A stretch of 64,000 nucleotides of DNA, from the NCBI GenBank assembly GCA_963630635.1, contig CAVGOA010000006.1, positions 1-64,000 on the forward strand, written 5' to 3'. Both the position numbers and the translations under genes were made by a program. The DNA comes from Paratractidigestivibacter sp963630635 (GTDB taxonomy: Bacteria; Actinomycetota; Coriobacteriia; Coriobacteriales; Atopobiaceae). This document shows, piece by piece, positions 41,076-50,692 of this stretch (positions are counted from its first letter, which is position 1; each line of letters opens with the position of its first letter). Under the pieces are notes generated by a model. That model made no database searches. It was not told where the DNA came from and saw only the letters and a program-made list of their open reading frames with translations.

Positions 41076-41975
41076 CTAGCCCTGACGGGCCCTGGGGTGG
41101 GCCGCCAGGTAAACGCGGCGGATGTGGCTTGTGTCCACGTGAGTGTAGAGCTGCGTGGTGGCGATACTCGCATGGCCCAGCAGTTCCTGAACAACGCGCA
41201 GGTCAGCGCCGCCCTCCAGCAAGTGAGTCGCAAAGCTGTGACGCAAGGTGTGGGGATGCAGACCCTCGATCCCTGCCAAGCGGCCGTAGCGCTCCACGAT
41301 CGTATGGGCCGATTGGCGCGAGATGCGCCCGCCGCGCACGTTGAGAAAGACCGCTGCCGTGGGCCGGCGCCCCACCAGGCCGTCACGGCCCTGCTCAAGA
41401 TAGGCGACAAGCGCTGCCTGCGCGCTACCCAGAATGGGCACGATGCGCTCCTTGGAACCCTTGCCAAAGACGCGAATCACCTCTTGCTCGGGCGAAAAAT
41501 CGCGTTTGTCCAGGCCAATGAGCTCGCTTGCGCGCAAGCCGCAGCCATATAGGACCTCCAACATCGCATGGTCGCGCAGACCCGCGGGTGTCTGGGGAAA
41601 GTGCTGGTCAAGCAAGCGCGCCGCAGCTTCTTGCGAAATGACGTCCGGCAGCTTGGCGGGCCGTTTGGGCAAGGGAATGGCCGAGGTGGGGCAGCCGCTC
41701 GCGATCTGCTCGACGGCCATAAAGCGATGGAACCCCTTTATGGCAGACAGCGAGCGCTCCACCGATGTGGGCGCAAGCCCCACATCGGTCAAGACGCCCA
41801 GGTACTCCTCGACCAGCGCGCGGGTCACGTCGTCCGGCTCGCAGATTCCGGCGCCCGCTAGGTAATCCACATAGCGCAAAAGGTCGCGGCCGTAGGCATC
41901 GATGGTGTTCTTTGACGAGCCCTTCTCGACGGCCAGATAGTTGAGGTACTCTTCGCGTGCCTGCGTCAGGTCCAT
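41076..41975 (-). CDS. xerD: Tyrosine recombinase XerC/XerD
   Basis: The 299-residue recombinase resolves chromosome dimers at dif. It has the N-terminal SAM-like core-binding domain (about 1-90) and the catalytic domain with all key residues: Arg in CGLRASELIGL (about 149), Lys in GKGSKERIVP (about 173), HxxR in HPHTLRHSFATHLLEGGADLR-type sequence (about 244), HxSI as GHASIATTQ and Tyr in LYTHV (about 276). Length fits XerD rather than an integrase. XerC versus XerD cannot be decided here. ATG 41975 has GGAGGGGAG upstream. Confidence 0.93.
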   Translation of the reverse strand: MDLTQAREEYLNYLAVEKGSSKNTIDAYGRDLLRYVDYLAGAGICEPDDVTRALVEEYLGVLTDVGLAPTSVERSLSAIKGFHRFMAVEQIASGCPTSAIPLPKRPAKLPDVISQEAAARLLDQHFPQTPAGLRDHAMLEVLYGCGLRASELIGLDKRDFSPEQEVIRVFGKGSKERIVPILGSAQAALVAYLEQGRDGLVGRRPTAAVFLNVRGGRISRQSAHTIVERYGRLAGIEGLHPHTLRHSFATHLLEGGADLRVVQELLGHASIATTQLYTHVDTSHIRRVYLAAHPRARQG

Positions 41976-42029
41976 GCGCCTCTCCCCTCCCTGTCGTCGC
42001 CGCGTTCTTGCCCGTTGCACGCCCCATTA

Positions 42030-42067
42030 TAAAAAGAAGCCCCAGGGACCGCTTGTTTCCCTGGGGC
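42030..42067 (-). terminator. Terminator of pyrG
   Basis: GCCCCAGGGA/TCCCTGGGGC forms a 10 bp stem followed on the minus strand by TTCTTTTTAT, about 60 bases after the pyrG stop. Confidence 0.88.
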
Positions 42068-42125
42068 AAAAATCACGTGCTAAGCGGCGGCGCAAGCCGC
42101 TTTGGCGAGAAGACCTTCTATCTTC

Positions 42126-43775
42126 TTACTCGGCCGAGTTGACCTCGTGGCGGTCGCAGCCTTCGTTGAAGGCAATGGCGGCGCGCACGAACTCGCGGAA
42201 GAGCGGGGCCGGCTCGGTAGGACGGCTCTTGAACTCGGGGTGGGCCTGGGAAGCCACAAACCAGGGGTGAACCGACTCGGGAAGCTCGACCATCTCGACC
42301 AGGCGGTCATCGGGAGAAAGGCCCGAGATAACCAGGCCGGCCTCGGTCAGGCGCTCGCGGTAGGCGTTGTTGACCTCGTAACGGTGACGGTGACGCTCGT
42401 AGACCAGGGCCTCGCCGTAAGCCTCAGAGGCCAGGGTGCCGGGCTGGACCTTGCAGGGGTAGGCGCCCAGACGCATGGTGCCGCCCTTGTCGGTGACGTC
42501 CTCCTGGTCGGGCATGAGGTCGATCACCGGGTACTCGCAGTCGGGCACGAACTCGGTCGAGATGGCGCCCGGCATGTTGGCCACGTTGCGGGCAAACTCG
42601 CAGACGGCCACCTGCAGGCCCAGGCAAACGCCCAGGTACGGGATCTTGAGGGTGCGGGCACGGTGGGCCGCGGCGATCTTACCCTCGACGCCGCGCAGGC
42701 CAAAGCCGCCGGGTACCAGAATACCGTGAGCGCCGGCCAAGACCTCGGCCACGTTGTTCTCGTCCAGCTCCTCGCCATCGACCAGCTGGATGTCCATGTG
42801 GCGACCATAGTAGACGCCGGAGTGGTGCAGGGCCTCGATGATGGAGAGATAGGCATCGGGCAGCTGAGTGTACTTGCCCACGACGCAGATCTTGGTGACG
42901 TCTTCCTTCTTGTTGGCGGCGTGCATCGCGCTGGTAAAGCGGTTCCAGTCGGTAAGGTCGCTTTCGCGGGCATCCAGGCCAAGGCGCTCGCAGACCTTGG
43001 TGTCGAAGCCCTGGGCAGCCAGGTGGGCAGGCACGTCATAGATAGAGGCGCAGTCGGAGTTCTCAAAGACGCAGCTGGGGTCGACGTCGCAGAAGCTCGC
43101 GATCTTGGCGCGAATGTCGGCGTCCACCTCGTGGTCAGAGCGGCAGACGATGAAGTCGGGCTGCAGGCCCATCGAGCGAAGCTCGCGCACGGAGTGCTGG
43201 GTAGGCTTGGTCTTGACCTCGTGGGCGGCGGCGATATAGGGAACCAGGCTCACGTGGATAAGGACGCAGTCGGCAAAGCCCTTCTCCTTGCGGAACTGGC
43301 GAATGGCCTCAACAAAGGCCTGGCCCTCGATGTCGCCGATGGTGCCGCCAAGCTCGGTGATGACCACGTCGGCGCCGGTCTGCTCCTCAATGCGCAAGAA
43401 GCGCTGCTTGATGGCGTTGGTCACGTGCGGGACGACCTGCACGGTGCCGCCCAAAAACTCGCCCTGGCGCTCCTTGGCAATAAGGCTCTGGTAGATGGCG
43501 CCAGTGGTGAAGTTGGAGTTGCGGGTAAGGTTCTCGTCAATAAAGCGCTCGTAGTGGCCCAGGTCCAGGTCGGTCTCTTTGCCGTCCTCGGTAACAAAGA
43601 CCTCACCGTGCTGGAAGGGGCTCATAGTACCGGGGTCGACGTTGAGGTAGGGATCGGCCTTCTGCATCATGACCTTGTAGCCACGCGACTTAAGCAGACG
43701 GCCAAGCGAGGCAGCCGTGATGCCCTTGCCGAGCGAAGAAACGACGCCGCCGGTAACAAAAATGTGTTTTGTCAT
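42126..43775 (-). CDS. pyrG: CTP synthase
   Basis: The 549-residue enzyme aminates UTP to CTP with glutamine. The synthetase domain opens KHIFVTGGVVSSLGKG and has the family DPYLNVDPGTMSP motif; the class I glutamine amidotransferase domain has the oxyanion strand GGFGLRG (about 353), nucleophile Cys in LGVCLGLQ (about 380) and the His-Glu pair near HPEFKSRP (about 518). Length is typical. It appears to be transcribed alone. Confidence 0.97.
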   Translation of the reverse strand: MTKHIFVTGGVVSSLGKGITAASLGRLLKSRGYKVMMQKADPYLNVDPGTMSPFQHGEVFVTEDGKETDLDLGHYERFIDENLTRNSNFTTGAIYQSLIAKERQGEFLGGTVQVVPHVTNAIKQRFLRIEEQTGADVVITELGGTIGDIEGQAFVEAIRQFRKEKGFADCVLIHVSLVPYIAAAHEVKTKPTQHSVRELRSMGLQPDFIVCRSDHEVDADIRAKIASFCDVDPSCVFENSDCASIYDVPAHLAAQGFDTKVCERLGLDARESDLTDWNRFTSAMHAANKKEDVTKICVVGKYTQLPDAYLSIIEALHHSGVYYGRHMDIQLVDGEELDENNVAEVLAGAHGILVPGGFGLRGVEGKIAAAHRARTLKIPYLGVCLGLQVAVCEFARNVANMPGAISTEFVPDCEYPVIDLMPDQEDVTDKGGTMRLGAYPCKVQPGTLASEAYGEALVYERHRHRYEVNNAYRERLTEAGLVISGLSPDDRLVEMVELPESVHPWFVASQAHPEFKSRPTEPAPLFREFVRAAIAFNEGCDRHEVNSAE

Positions 43776-43917
43776 TCTGGGACCTTCCCGTAGTGAGTCT
43801 TATGGATGGCTTCTTCTACGGGGTTTCATTCTAAAGCGAGAAGACCTTTCTGTGTGACGATTTATTCACCGCTCACCGACTTGTAACGAAATCTGCAAAG
43901 AGTCATGGCGAGAAGCG

Positions 43918-45252
43918 CTACTCGACCGGCGAGGCCATGATGGCGTCGAGCTCTTGCTCAAGCTCGGTCAAATGCTTGACCTTGGCTTTCTTTACCAAAT
44001 GGCCACGCGAGAAGACCTTTTGCACGTCTCGCAGGGCGCTAAGGTCGTCCAGGGGGTTCTTCTCGCATACGATCAGGTCGGCGTCAAGGCCGGCCTCGAC
44101 GGTGCCGCAGGTTTTCTCGAGCCCCAGCAGGCGCGCGTTAACCTGCGTGGCCGTGTGCAGGGCAAAGGCGTTGGAGACGCCCACGTACTTGGCAAAGTAG
44201 GCAAGCTCGCGCCACAGGTCGTACTGGGTGACGTACGGGCAGGCCGAGTCAGTGCCCAGGCCCACGTCGATGCCGTTCTCGAGCGCCTGCTTGGCGCTTT
44301 GGATGATGCCCTCGCACACAATGTCGCCGTTGATCTTTTGGACCTCTGTCGAGAGGGTCTTCTCGGGCGGGAGCTTCACGAAGGGCAGCGCGGGCGAGAT
44401 GGTGCACGTGACCGAGGGTTTTCTCCCGGGCAGCTGCGTGCCAGCCGCACCGTGATAGAGGTCGATGATCTCTTGCGTCATGGGGGCGCCGTGCTCCACG
44501 GTGTCGACGCCGGCGAGAAGGGCAAGCTTCACGCCCTCGGCGCTCTCGACGTGGGCCATTACGGGAAGACCCAGGCGGTGGGCTGTGGCACAGGAGGCCT
44601 TGGCAACATCAAGCGACATGCGCACGACGCCGGGCTCGCCGGCCACCGTGGCGTCAAAGACCCCGCCGGTAATGAAGAGCTTGATGACGTTGACGCGGCG
44701 AGCAAAGAGATCGACCACCATCGACGAGGCCTCCTGCGGCGTGTCGGCCACCTGGGCAAAGAGCCCCGCACCGTGGCCGTTGGGGGCCGTGATACCCGTG
44801 CCGGGCGCGATGATGCGCGGGCCCTCGAGGCGTCCCGCCTCAATCAGGTCGCGCACGGCAAGATCGCCGTAAAGCGGGTCGCCGGCACCGCGCACTGTAG
44901 TGACACCACTTGCCAGCTGCTGTTTTGCGTTGTTGCCCAAGATGTGGCGCACGATAAGGCGGCCTGGCGGGTTGTCCAGGCGGCGCATGATGTCACCGGC
45001 GTTGCCCGCCGAGTATGGCTTGCCCGTGCCGCAGAAGTGGACGTGCATGTTAATAAGACCCGGCATAAGGTAGGCGCCAGCCAGGTCGATAACCTTGGCG
45101 TCTGCAGGGACCTGCGCTACCGACGAGGGACCCACCCACTCAATCTTTGGCCCGCGGGTGATAACGGCCATGTGAGGCTGCGCCACCATGTCGCGGCTAC
45201 CGTCCAAAAGGGTGGCGTTGATAAGGGCGTAGGACTCGGGCTTTTTGGACAT
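43918..45252 (-). CDS. Metal-dependent amidohydrolase
   Basis: The 444-residue protein is an amidohydrolase-superfamily TIM barrel. It has the HxH metal motif in INMHVHF (about 69), a Lys in NVIKLFITGG (about 190) that may be a carboxylated ligand or substrate contact, a His in MAHVES (about 231), a second near VEHGAPM, and the Asp in LGTDSACPY (about 338). The N- and C-terminal beta sandwich segments are present. Closest general type is imidazolonepropionase-like or Xaa-Pro dipeptidase-like hydrolase; the substrate is unknown. AGGGGAG precedes ATG 45252. It is not tightly coupled to its neighbours. Confidence 0.88.
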   Translation of the reverse strand: MSKKPESYALINATLLDGSRDMVAQPHMAVITRGPKIEWVGPSSVAQVPADAKVIDLAGAYLMPGLINMHVHFCGTGKPYSAGNAGDIMRRLDNPPGRLIVRHILGNNAKQQLASGVTTVRGAGDPLYGDLAVRDLIEAGRLEGPRIIAPGTGITAPNGHGAGLFAQVADTPQEASSMVVDLFARRVNVIKLFITGGVFDATVAGEPGVVRMSLDVAKASCATAHRLGLPVMAHVESAEGVKLALLAGVDTVEHGAPMTQEIIDLYHGAAGTQLPGRKPSVTCTISPALPFVKLPPEKTLSTEVQKINGDIVCEGIIQSAKQALENGIDVGLGTDSACPYVTQYDLWRELAYFAKYVGVSNAFALHTATQVNARLLGLEKTCGTVEAGLDADLIVCEKNPLDDLSALRDVQKVFSRGHLVKKAKVKHLTELEQELDAIMASPVE

Positions 45253-45339
45253 GGTACTCCCCTGCTAGGACTAAACGGTCAAAGGCGGTGAATCAATTCT
45301 TTAATCGAAGCTACGTGATGGCGAGACGAACGGCCGCGA

Positions 45340-46977
45340 CTATTCGGCAAGCGACGCGTGCGCCTCGAGCATCTGACGCGCGTGGTCGCAGGCGGCCTGG
45401 GACGTGTCGCCCGAGAGCATGCGCGCGATTTCCTCTACGCGCCCGGCGTCGTCCAGCGGCTCGATGGTGGTCCTGGGGTCGTCGTCTTTGGTCTTAGAGA
45501 CCAGAAGATGGCTCTGCGCCACAACGGCCACCTGCGCCAAGTGGGTAACCACGATGACCTGGTGCGTCTTGGCAAGGTCTGCCAGTACCTGGGCCAAGGC
45601 GTTTGCCGTGGCGCCACCCACACCGGCGTCGACCTCGTCAAAGACCAACGTGTCGCACTCATCGGCCGCGCCCAGCACCACCTTTAGCGCCAACATCACG
45701 CGGCTCACCTCGCCGCCCGAGGCGATCTTCTTAAACGGGCGTGGGGTCAGGCTTGCGCCAGGGCGATAGAAGAACTCGATGCTCGAGGGGCCTTCTTTGC
45801 CCCATCGCTCACGCGGCAGGCGTTCCATCTTGACCACCAGCGCGGCCGTGCCCATCTCAAGACGAGCCATCTGTTCTTGCACCGCGGCCTCAAGGCCGGG
45901 GATCGCGGCAGCGCGGGCTTTGTCCAAGACGTCGGCGGCCGCGGCCAGTTTCTTCTCTGCCACCAACAGCCTCTTCTTGGCGGCACGCAGGGTCGCCCCG
46001 CCGTCCTCGGCGGCCAGAACAACCTCGCGAGCCTGGTCGCGGCGCTCGAAGACCTTCTCGATAGTGGGGCCAAAGCTGCGCATAAGGCCCTGCAAAGAAG
46101 ACATGCGTTCCTGCATGGACTGCAGGGTCTCGGGGTCAAAGTCGACCTTGTCGGCATAGGCACGCAGGCGAGAAGACACATCCTCTAGGTCGATGAGCGA
46201 GCTGTCGATCATGTCGCTTAGCTCGGCCAGCGACGAGTCCATGCGCGAGGCGTCCATAAGCACGCGGGCAGCCTGGCCTAAGGCGCCACAGGCGCCGTCC
46301 TCGCCGCTCAAAAGCTCACGGGCACCGTAAGCCGCGCTCACCAGCGCCTCGGAGTGCTCGGCCCTGGGCAGGGTCTCTTCAAGTTCCTCAAGCTCACCAG
46401 GTTGCGGGTCCACTTCTTCGATGCGGCGCAGGGCAAAGTGGGCCTCTTCGAGTTTCTCGGCGGCGCTTTGGCTTAGCTCCTTCACGCGGGCGAACTCGGC
46501 CGCAGCCACAGCGGCGTCCTCATAAGCCCTGGCGTACGCCTCGAGCGCAGGCTCCACGGTGTCGCGGGCCCAGGCGTCGAGCATCGTCACGTGGTTCTTT
46601 GCCGATAACAGTCGCTGGTGCTCGTGCTGGCCACAGAGGTCGACCTTGGATCCCACGGCTTGAGCCAGCTCTTTAACCGAGGCCATCTTGCCGTCAATGG
46701 CAATGCGACTGCGGCCGTCGGCACCAACGCGGCGGCGCACAACGCGGCCCTCCGCGTCATCGGGCCCCATGAAGAAACGCCCCTCGACCTCAAGCGAAGA
46801 CGCGCCCTCGCGCACCGCGCCGGCGTCGGCGCGCTCGCCGATCAACAACTTGATGGACGACAGCAACGCGGTCTTGCCCGCGCCCGTCTCGCCCGTCAAA
46901 ACCGTAAGACCACCCGAGAACTCGATCGTGGCCTCTTGGATCAAGGCCACGTCGCGCACATGCAGCTGATCGAGCAT
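45340..46977 (-). CDS. recN: DNA repair protein RecN
   Basis: The 545-residue SMC-like ATPase acts early in double-strand-break repair. It opens with LHVRDVALIQEATIEF and Walker A GETGAGKTALL (about 29-40), has two coiled-coil arms (about 150-225 and 270-370) and ends with the signature SGGEVSRVMLALK (about 423), LVFDEVDAGVGG (Walker B, about 450) and VVTHLAQVA. Its start overlaps the nadK stop (TAATG). Confidence 0.96.
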   Translation of the reverse strand: MLDQLHVRDVALIQEATIEFSGGLTVLTGETGAGKTALLSSIKLLIGERADAGAVREGASSLEVEGRFFMGPDDAEGRVVRRRVGADGRSRIAIDGKMASVKELAQAVGSKVDLCGQHEHQRLLSAKNHVTMLDAWARDTVEPALEAYARAYEDAAVAAAEFARVKELSQSAAEKLEEAHFALRRIEEVDPQPGELEELEETLPRAEHSEALVSAAYGARELLSGEDGACGALGQAARVLMDASRMDSSLAELSDMIDSSLIDLEDVSSRLRAYADKVDFDPETLQSMQERMSSLQGLMRSFGPTIEKVFERRDQAREVVLAAEDGGATLRAAKKRLLVAEKKLAAAADVLDKARAAAIPGLEAAVQEQMARLEMGTAALVVKMERLPRERWGKEGPSSIEFFYRPGASLTPRPFKKIASGGEVSRVMLALKVVLGAADECDTLVFDEVDAGVGGATANALAQVLADLAKTHQVIVVTHLAQVAVVAQSHLLVSKTKDDDPRTTIEPLDDAGRVEEIARMLSGDTSQAACDHARQMLEAHASLAE

Positions 46978-47834
46978 TACTTGCCCACCTGCCCATAGAA
47001 GACGCGCGAGACCGAGCCGTAGAAGCTCTGGGCGCTGTGGTCAAGGAGAAGAACGTCGCCCTCGCCGCGACGCACGCGCGCACTAATGGCCCACGAGGCA
47101 TCCGTATCGCCAATAGGCTGGCCGTCTGCAAAGAAATGCCTGATGGCGGGCCTGTCTTGGCTCATCTCGATCTCTACCACATCGGCTGGCGAGGTCAAGA
47201 AAGCGCGGGCCATGATGGTGTGAGGCGCCACCGGCACGCACACCATGCCCGTGAACTCGGGGCACACGATGGGGCCGCCGGCCGCCAAGGCATAGCCCGT
47301 GGAACCTGTTGCGGTAGAGACAATGAAGCCGTCGCCCCGCAGGCGGTCGATGTGGTTGCCCGAGACGCTCACATCAAACTCCACCACGTCGCCCCGCCCG
47401 CCGCGCGAGACCGCGAAGTCGTTCAAGGCAAAGCTTCTTTGGATAAAGGTAGAGCCGTCGGCCCGCATGAACTCAGACTCGATTTCCAAAGTGGCACGGT
47501 GGCTCACGTGTAGCTCTCCCGCAAGGGCGCTGGCCACGGTTTCGATAAGCTGATCAGGGCCAGCACTGGTCAAAAATCCCAGGTGGCCATAAGAGATGCC
47601 CAAAATAGGCACGCCCGTGTATCCAACGATGCGTGCCGCGCGCAGCAGCGTGCCGTCGCCACCAAGCGAGACGACCAGCCCACAATCAGAGGCATCGGCA
47701 TGACGGTTGGGAAACACCTTCTTATCGTGGGCCCATTTTGTCTCAATGCCCTGCTCATCTAGCCAGGACTCCAGCTGACGCGCGCTATCCAGCGCATCTG
47801 GTCTTGAGTAGTTGGGAACGATAAGAACCTTCAC
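46977..47834 (-). CDS. nadK: NAD kinase
   Basis: The 285-residue enzyme phosphorylates NAD to NADP. Key motifs are VSLGGDGTLLRAAR (about 61), ILGISYGHLGFL (about 84), the NE/D-type segment FALNDFAVSRG (about 139) and STATGSTGYALAAGGPI (about 175). GTG 47834 is chosen because GAGGGG lies six bases upstream; the in-frame start at 47852 would include this site. It is coupled to tlyA upstream and recN downstream, a common arrangement. Confidence 0.95.
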   Translation of the reverse strand: MKVLIVPNYSRPDALDSARQLESWLDEQGIETKWAHDKKVFPNRHADASDCGLVVSLGGDGTLLRAARIVGYTGVPILGISYGHLGFLTSAGPDQLIETVASALAGELHVSHRATLEIESEFMRADGSTFIQRSFALNDFAVSRGGRGDVVEFDVSVSGNHIDRLRGDGFIVSTATGSTGYALAAGGPIVCPEFTGMVCVPVAPHTIMARAFLTSPADVVEIEMSQDRPAIRHFFADGQPIGDTDASWAISARVRRGEGDVLLLDHSAQSFYGSVSRVFYGQVGK

Positions 47835-47906
47835 GGGACACCCCTCATTCATAGAACATCCGTACGGGTATCATATCACCTGTGAAGGGCGGGCGCCACC
47901 ATAACT

Positions 47907-48653
47907 CTATGGGCGGCCCGCATTTCTTTTGCCGTACAACAGGTACTCGACATTTCCCTTGTGGCCCTTGATGGGACTTGTGCAAAAACCCTGGACAACC
48001 AGGTCGCGCTCCTCAAAGGCCTCGCGCACGCGATCCACGCAGGCAAGACGAACAGCCTCGTCGCACACGATGCCGCCTTCCCCAACGTCCTCGCGCGCTG
48101 CCTCGAACTGGGGCTTAACCAAGGTGAGAAAAGCCCCGTCAGGGCGCAACAAGTCGCACACGGCCGGCAAAACCGTCAGCACAGACGTGAAGGAAACGTC
48201 GCAGACGGCCAGGTCAAACAAGCCGCAACCCAAAAGCTCCGGCACGTCGACGATGTTCGTGCGCTCCAGCAGCCGCACGCGCGCATCCTGGCGAAGCGAC
48301 CAGTCAAACTGCGCGTAGCCAACGTCGACAGAGGTCACGTGAGCCGCCCCATGGCTCAACAGGCAATCAGTGAATCCGCCGGTCGAACAGCCCACGTCCA
48401 AGCAGGACAAGCCCTCGACGTCAACAGCAAACTCAAGAAGCCCGCGCTCAAGCTTGACGCCGCCGCGGCTCACATACGAGGGGCGCCCCTTGACGTGCAG
48501 GTAGATGCCGCAGGGGACCTTCTCGCCAGCAGACGTCAGGCGGCGCTCAGAAGTAGAGACCTCGCCCGCCATGACGGCGCGCAAGGCCTCATCTTTAGTG
48601 GTGAAAAATCCCTGCTCGACGAGTTCCTCGTCCAAGCGGCGACGCTTAGCCAC
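47907..48653 (-). CDS. tlyA: TlyA family rRNA 2'-O-methyltransferase / hemolysin-like protein
   Basis: The 248-residue protein has an N-terminal S4 RNA-binding domain (about 1-62), a linker VSRGGVKLERGL and an FtsJ-type methyltransferase domain with SAM motif LDVGCSTGGFTDCLL (about 87), AVCDVSF (about 147), LVKPQFE (about 179) and KGHKGNVEYLL near the end. In mycobacteria TlyA makes 2'-O-methylcytidines in 16S and 23S rRNA, which give capreomycin sensitivity; equivalent activity is inferred. Confidence 0.93.
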   Translation of the reverse strand: MAKRRRLDEELVEQGFFTTKDEALRAVMAGEVSTSERRLTSAGEKVPCGIYLHVKGRPSYVSRGGVKLERGLLEFAVDVEGLSCLDVGCSTGGFTDCLLSHGAAHVTSVDVGYAQFDWSLRQDARVRLLERTNIVDVPELLGCGLFDLAVCDVSFTSVLTVLPAVCDLLRPDGAFLTLVKPQFEAAREDVGEGGIVCDEAVRLACVDRVREAFEERDLVVQGFCTSPIKGHKGNVEYLLYGKRNAGRP

Positions 48654-48658
48654 CTGCC

Positions 48659-48970
48659 CTACTCCTCTGCGGCCGCATCGGCGGTAGGCTCATCAGCGCC
48701 CTCGGCGGCAACGTCACTGCCCGCCGCATCGGCCTCCTCGCCCTTCTCGGCCTCGGCCTTCTGCTGCTCGAGCTGAGCCTCCTCCTCGGGAGAGAAGTCG
48801 GTGGCGTCGACCATGTCAACGGCCTTGGACCCCAACGCGATGGCCTCGTCAAAGAGGTCAAGCGACTTCTCGAGCGAGACGTCCTTGTCTCGCACGGCCA
48901 TCACGATGTCGTCCAAGCGACCCGTAATTTGCGAGAAGGTCTGGTACTTAGAGGTGTCGACGCGAGCCAT
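48659..48970 (-). CDS. xseB: Exonuclease VII small subunit
   Basis: A 103-residue protein whose first 60 residues match XseB (FSQITGRLDDIVMAVRDKDVSLEKSLDLFDEAI-type helical hairpin), followed by an acidic Ala/Glu/Asp tail absent from most homologues. XseB binds several-fold to XseA. No xseA is present in the window. Its start overlaps the nusB stop by one base. Confidence 0.88.
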   Translation of the reverse strand: MARVDTSKYQTFSQITGRLDDIVMAVRDKDVSLEKSLDLFDEAIALGSKAVDMVDATDFSPEEEAQLEQQKAEAEKGEEADAAGSDVAAEGADEPTADAAAEE

Positions 48971-49602
48971 TACCAGCGGTCCTCGTCGTCCTCGTCGTTA
49001 GCGCCCGGGCCCTCGACGTGGTACACGCCGCCGCTCATCTCGTCCTCGCGGTCCGAGCCAAAGGGCTCGTGCTCGATCTCGGGCTCTTCATAGACGTCAA
49101 ATCGGGCATCGAACATGTACTCAAGGTCCTCGATCGTCTCGCCGCGCTCGGCCAGGGCGTCGTAGGCCTTCTTGACCACGTCGACACCGGCCTCGATGTC
49201 GTCGGCCACACGGCCAAGGATGCCGTTGATGTAGGCCGAGGACTCCTCGGTGCCGTAGGCCTTGGCAAGCTCGACAGACTCGTTGATGGTAACGGGGATA
49301 TCAACCTCGTCGACCAGCAACATCTCGTAGAGAGCCAGGCGTAAAAGGTTGCGATCGACGGCAGGAAGCCTAAAGAGGCTCCAGGTCATCGAGCGCGTGG
49401 CGATAATGGCGTCCACGTCGTAGCGGCGCTTGTCGCAGCCCATGGCCAAATCGCGGCCAAAGTCGTCCAGAGGACCGCAGTCGATAACGTAGTCGCCAGC
49501 CAAGACCTCCTCGACGGTGCGACCGTTAGCCTCGGCCTGGAACAGCAGCTGAAGGGCCTGGCTGCGGGCAAGGGTGCGCCCGCCAAACAACTTTTTGCTC
49601 AA
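48970..49602 (-). CDS. nusB: Transcription antitermination factor NusB
   Basis: The all-helical NusB domain occupies residues 1-150 (ARSQALQLLFQAEANG, then LLRLALYEMLLVDEVDIPVTINESVELAK-type sequence and FINGILG as YINGILG). NusB binds boxA with NusE in rRNA antitermination. The protein has 210 residues because of a 55-residue acidic tail rich in Asp/Glu, longer than usual. Confidence 0.94.
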   Translation of the reverse strand: MSKKLFGGRTLARSQALQLLFQAEANGRTVEEVLAGDYVIDCGPLDDFGRDLAMGCDKRRYDVDAIIATRSMTWSLFRLPAVDRNLLRLALYEMLLVDEVDIPVTINESVELAKAYGTEESSAYINGILGRVADDIEAGVDVVKKAYDALAERGETIEDLEYMFDARFDVYEEPEIEHEPFGSDREDEMSGGVYHVEGPGANDEDDEDRW

Positions 49603-49607
49603 GAGCT

Positions 49608-49970
49608 CTACTCCTTGGGGAAGACGAGGCTGTCGATGCAGACGTCAACGGCCGCCACGCCCACGCCGATCTGCTCGGTGATGGCCTCGGCAACGGCCTC
49701 GCGCACGTCTGCGGCGAGCTTGGTGAAGGGGTAGCCGTAGAAGACGGCCAGGTGAATCACCACGTGCAGGGCGTCGTTCTCGACGCTGGACTCAACGGCG
49801 GCGTCGGGCGCGACGCTCCTGCTGGTGAAGACAGAGATGAGGCTCGAGGCGATATCGTTGCCGCCCACGGAGGCGACGCCGTCGACCTTTTTAGCGGCGA
49901 GAGAGACGATCGTCGAGACGACGCTCTTGGAAATACCGATGCCAGAGACAAACAGCTCAGTGTCGGTCAT
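49608..49970 (-). CDS. Asp23/Gls24 family envelope stress protein
   Basis: The 120-residue protein is the conserved Asp23 domain: ISKSVVSTIVSLAAKKVDGVASVGG near the N-terminus and a C-terminal VREAVAEAITEQIGVGVAAVDVCID segment. Asp23 proteins coat the cytoplasmic membrane in firmicutes; the nusB-linked copy (YqhY type) is linked to control of fatty-acid synthesis. AAAGGAGG precedes ATG 49970. Confidence 0.92.
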   Translation of the reverse strand: MTDTELFVSGIGISKSVVSTIVSLAAKKVDGVASVGGNDIASSLISVFTSRSVAPDAAVESSVENDALHVVIHLAVFYGYPFTKLAADVREAVAEAITEQIGVGVAAVDVCIDSLVFPKE

Positions 49971-50045
49971 TGAATCCTCCTTTAGGTGGGAACACGCCCC
50001 ACTACGCGGCAAAACCTACTTAAGCAACATCAAATAGCAAAGCAA

Positions 50046-50612
50046 TTAGACGCGCGAGACAAACTTGCCCTCGCGGGTGTCGACCTTGATGGTCTCGCCC
50101 TCGTTGAGATACATGGGCACCTGGATGGTGGCACCGGTCTCGATGACGGCGGGCTTGGTGCCGCCCTGGACGGTGTCGCCCTTGAAGCCGGGGTCGGTCT
50201 CGGTGATGGTGACCTCGATGAACATCGGGGGCTGGACGGTAAGAAGGTCCTCGTCGGCGTACATCAGAAGGCAGGTGTCGTTCTCCTTGAACCACTTAGC
50301 GTTGTCGCCAATGAACTCGGTGGGAACGGGAATCTGCTCGTAGGACTCCATGTCCATGAAGTAGTAGTTGTCACCGTCGTTGTAGAGATACTGCATCTCA
50401 CGGGTGGTGAGCATGACAGAGTCAAACTTGCTGCCGGCGTTGCAGGTCTGATCGCCAATAACGCGGCCCGAGCGCAGGTCCTTGATCTTGTAGCGGACAA
50501 AGGCACCGCCCTTACCAGGCTTGACGTGCTGGAACTCAACCAGGGTGTAGATCTTGTCCTTGATCTTGAGGCCCATACCGTTCTTGAAATCGGCGGTGGT
50601 GATCTGCTGCAT
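50046..50612 (-). CDS. efp: Elongation factor P
   Basis: The 188-residue protein has three beta-barrel domains and rescues ribosomes stalled at polyproline. The tip loop reads VKPGKGGAF (about 31-39) with an unmodified-type Lys where E. coli is lysinylated. The C-terminus has GATIQVPMYLNEGETIKVDTREG, the family signature. No EpmA or EpmB-like gene is seen nearby. Confidence 0.97.
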   Translation of the reverse strand: MQQITTADFKNGMGLKIKDKIYTLVEFQHVKPGKGGAFVRYKIKDLRSGRVIGDQTCNAGSKFDSVMLTTREMQYLYNDGDNYYFMDMESYEQIPVPTEFIGDNAKWFKENDTCLLMYADEDLLTVQPPMFIEVTITETDPGFKGDTVQGGTKPAVIETGATIQVPMYLNEGETIKVDTREGKFVSRV

Positions 50613-50692
50613 CTAAAAACTCGCTTTCTAAGAAACTCCCCTATTTGGGAAACCTGTTCAAACCAACTTTAAAAGTATACACCGAGAAGGGC

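Noticed and set aside
42102..43793. Plus-strand open frame of 563 codons opposite pyrG
   Set aside because: Antisense shadow of a fully conserved CTP synthase gene.
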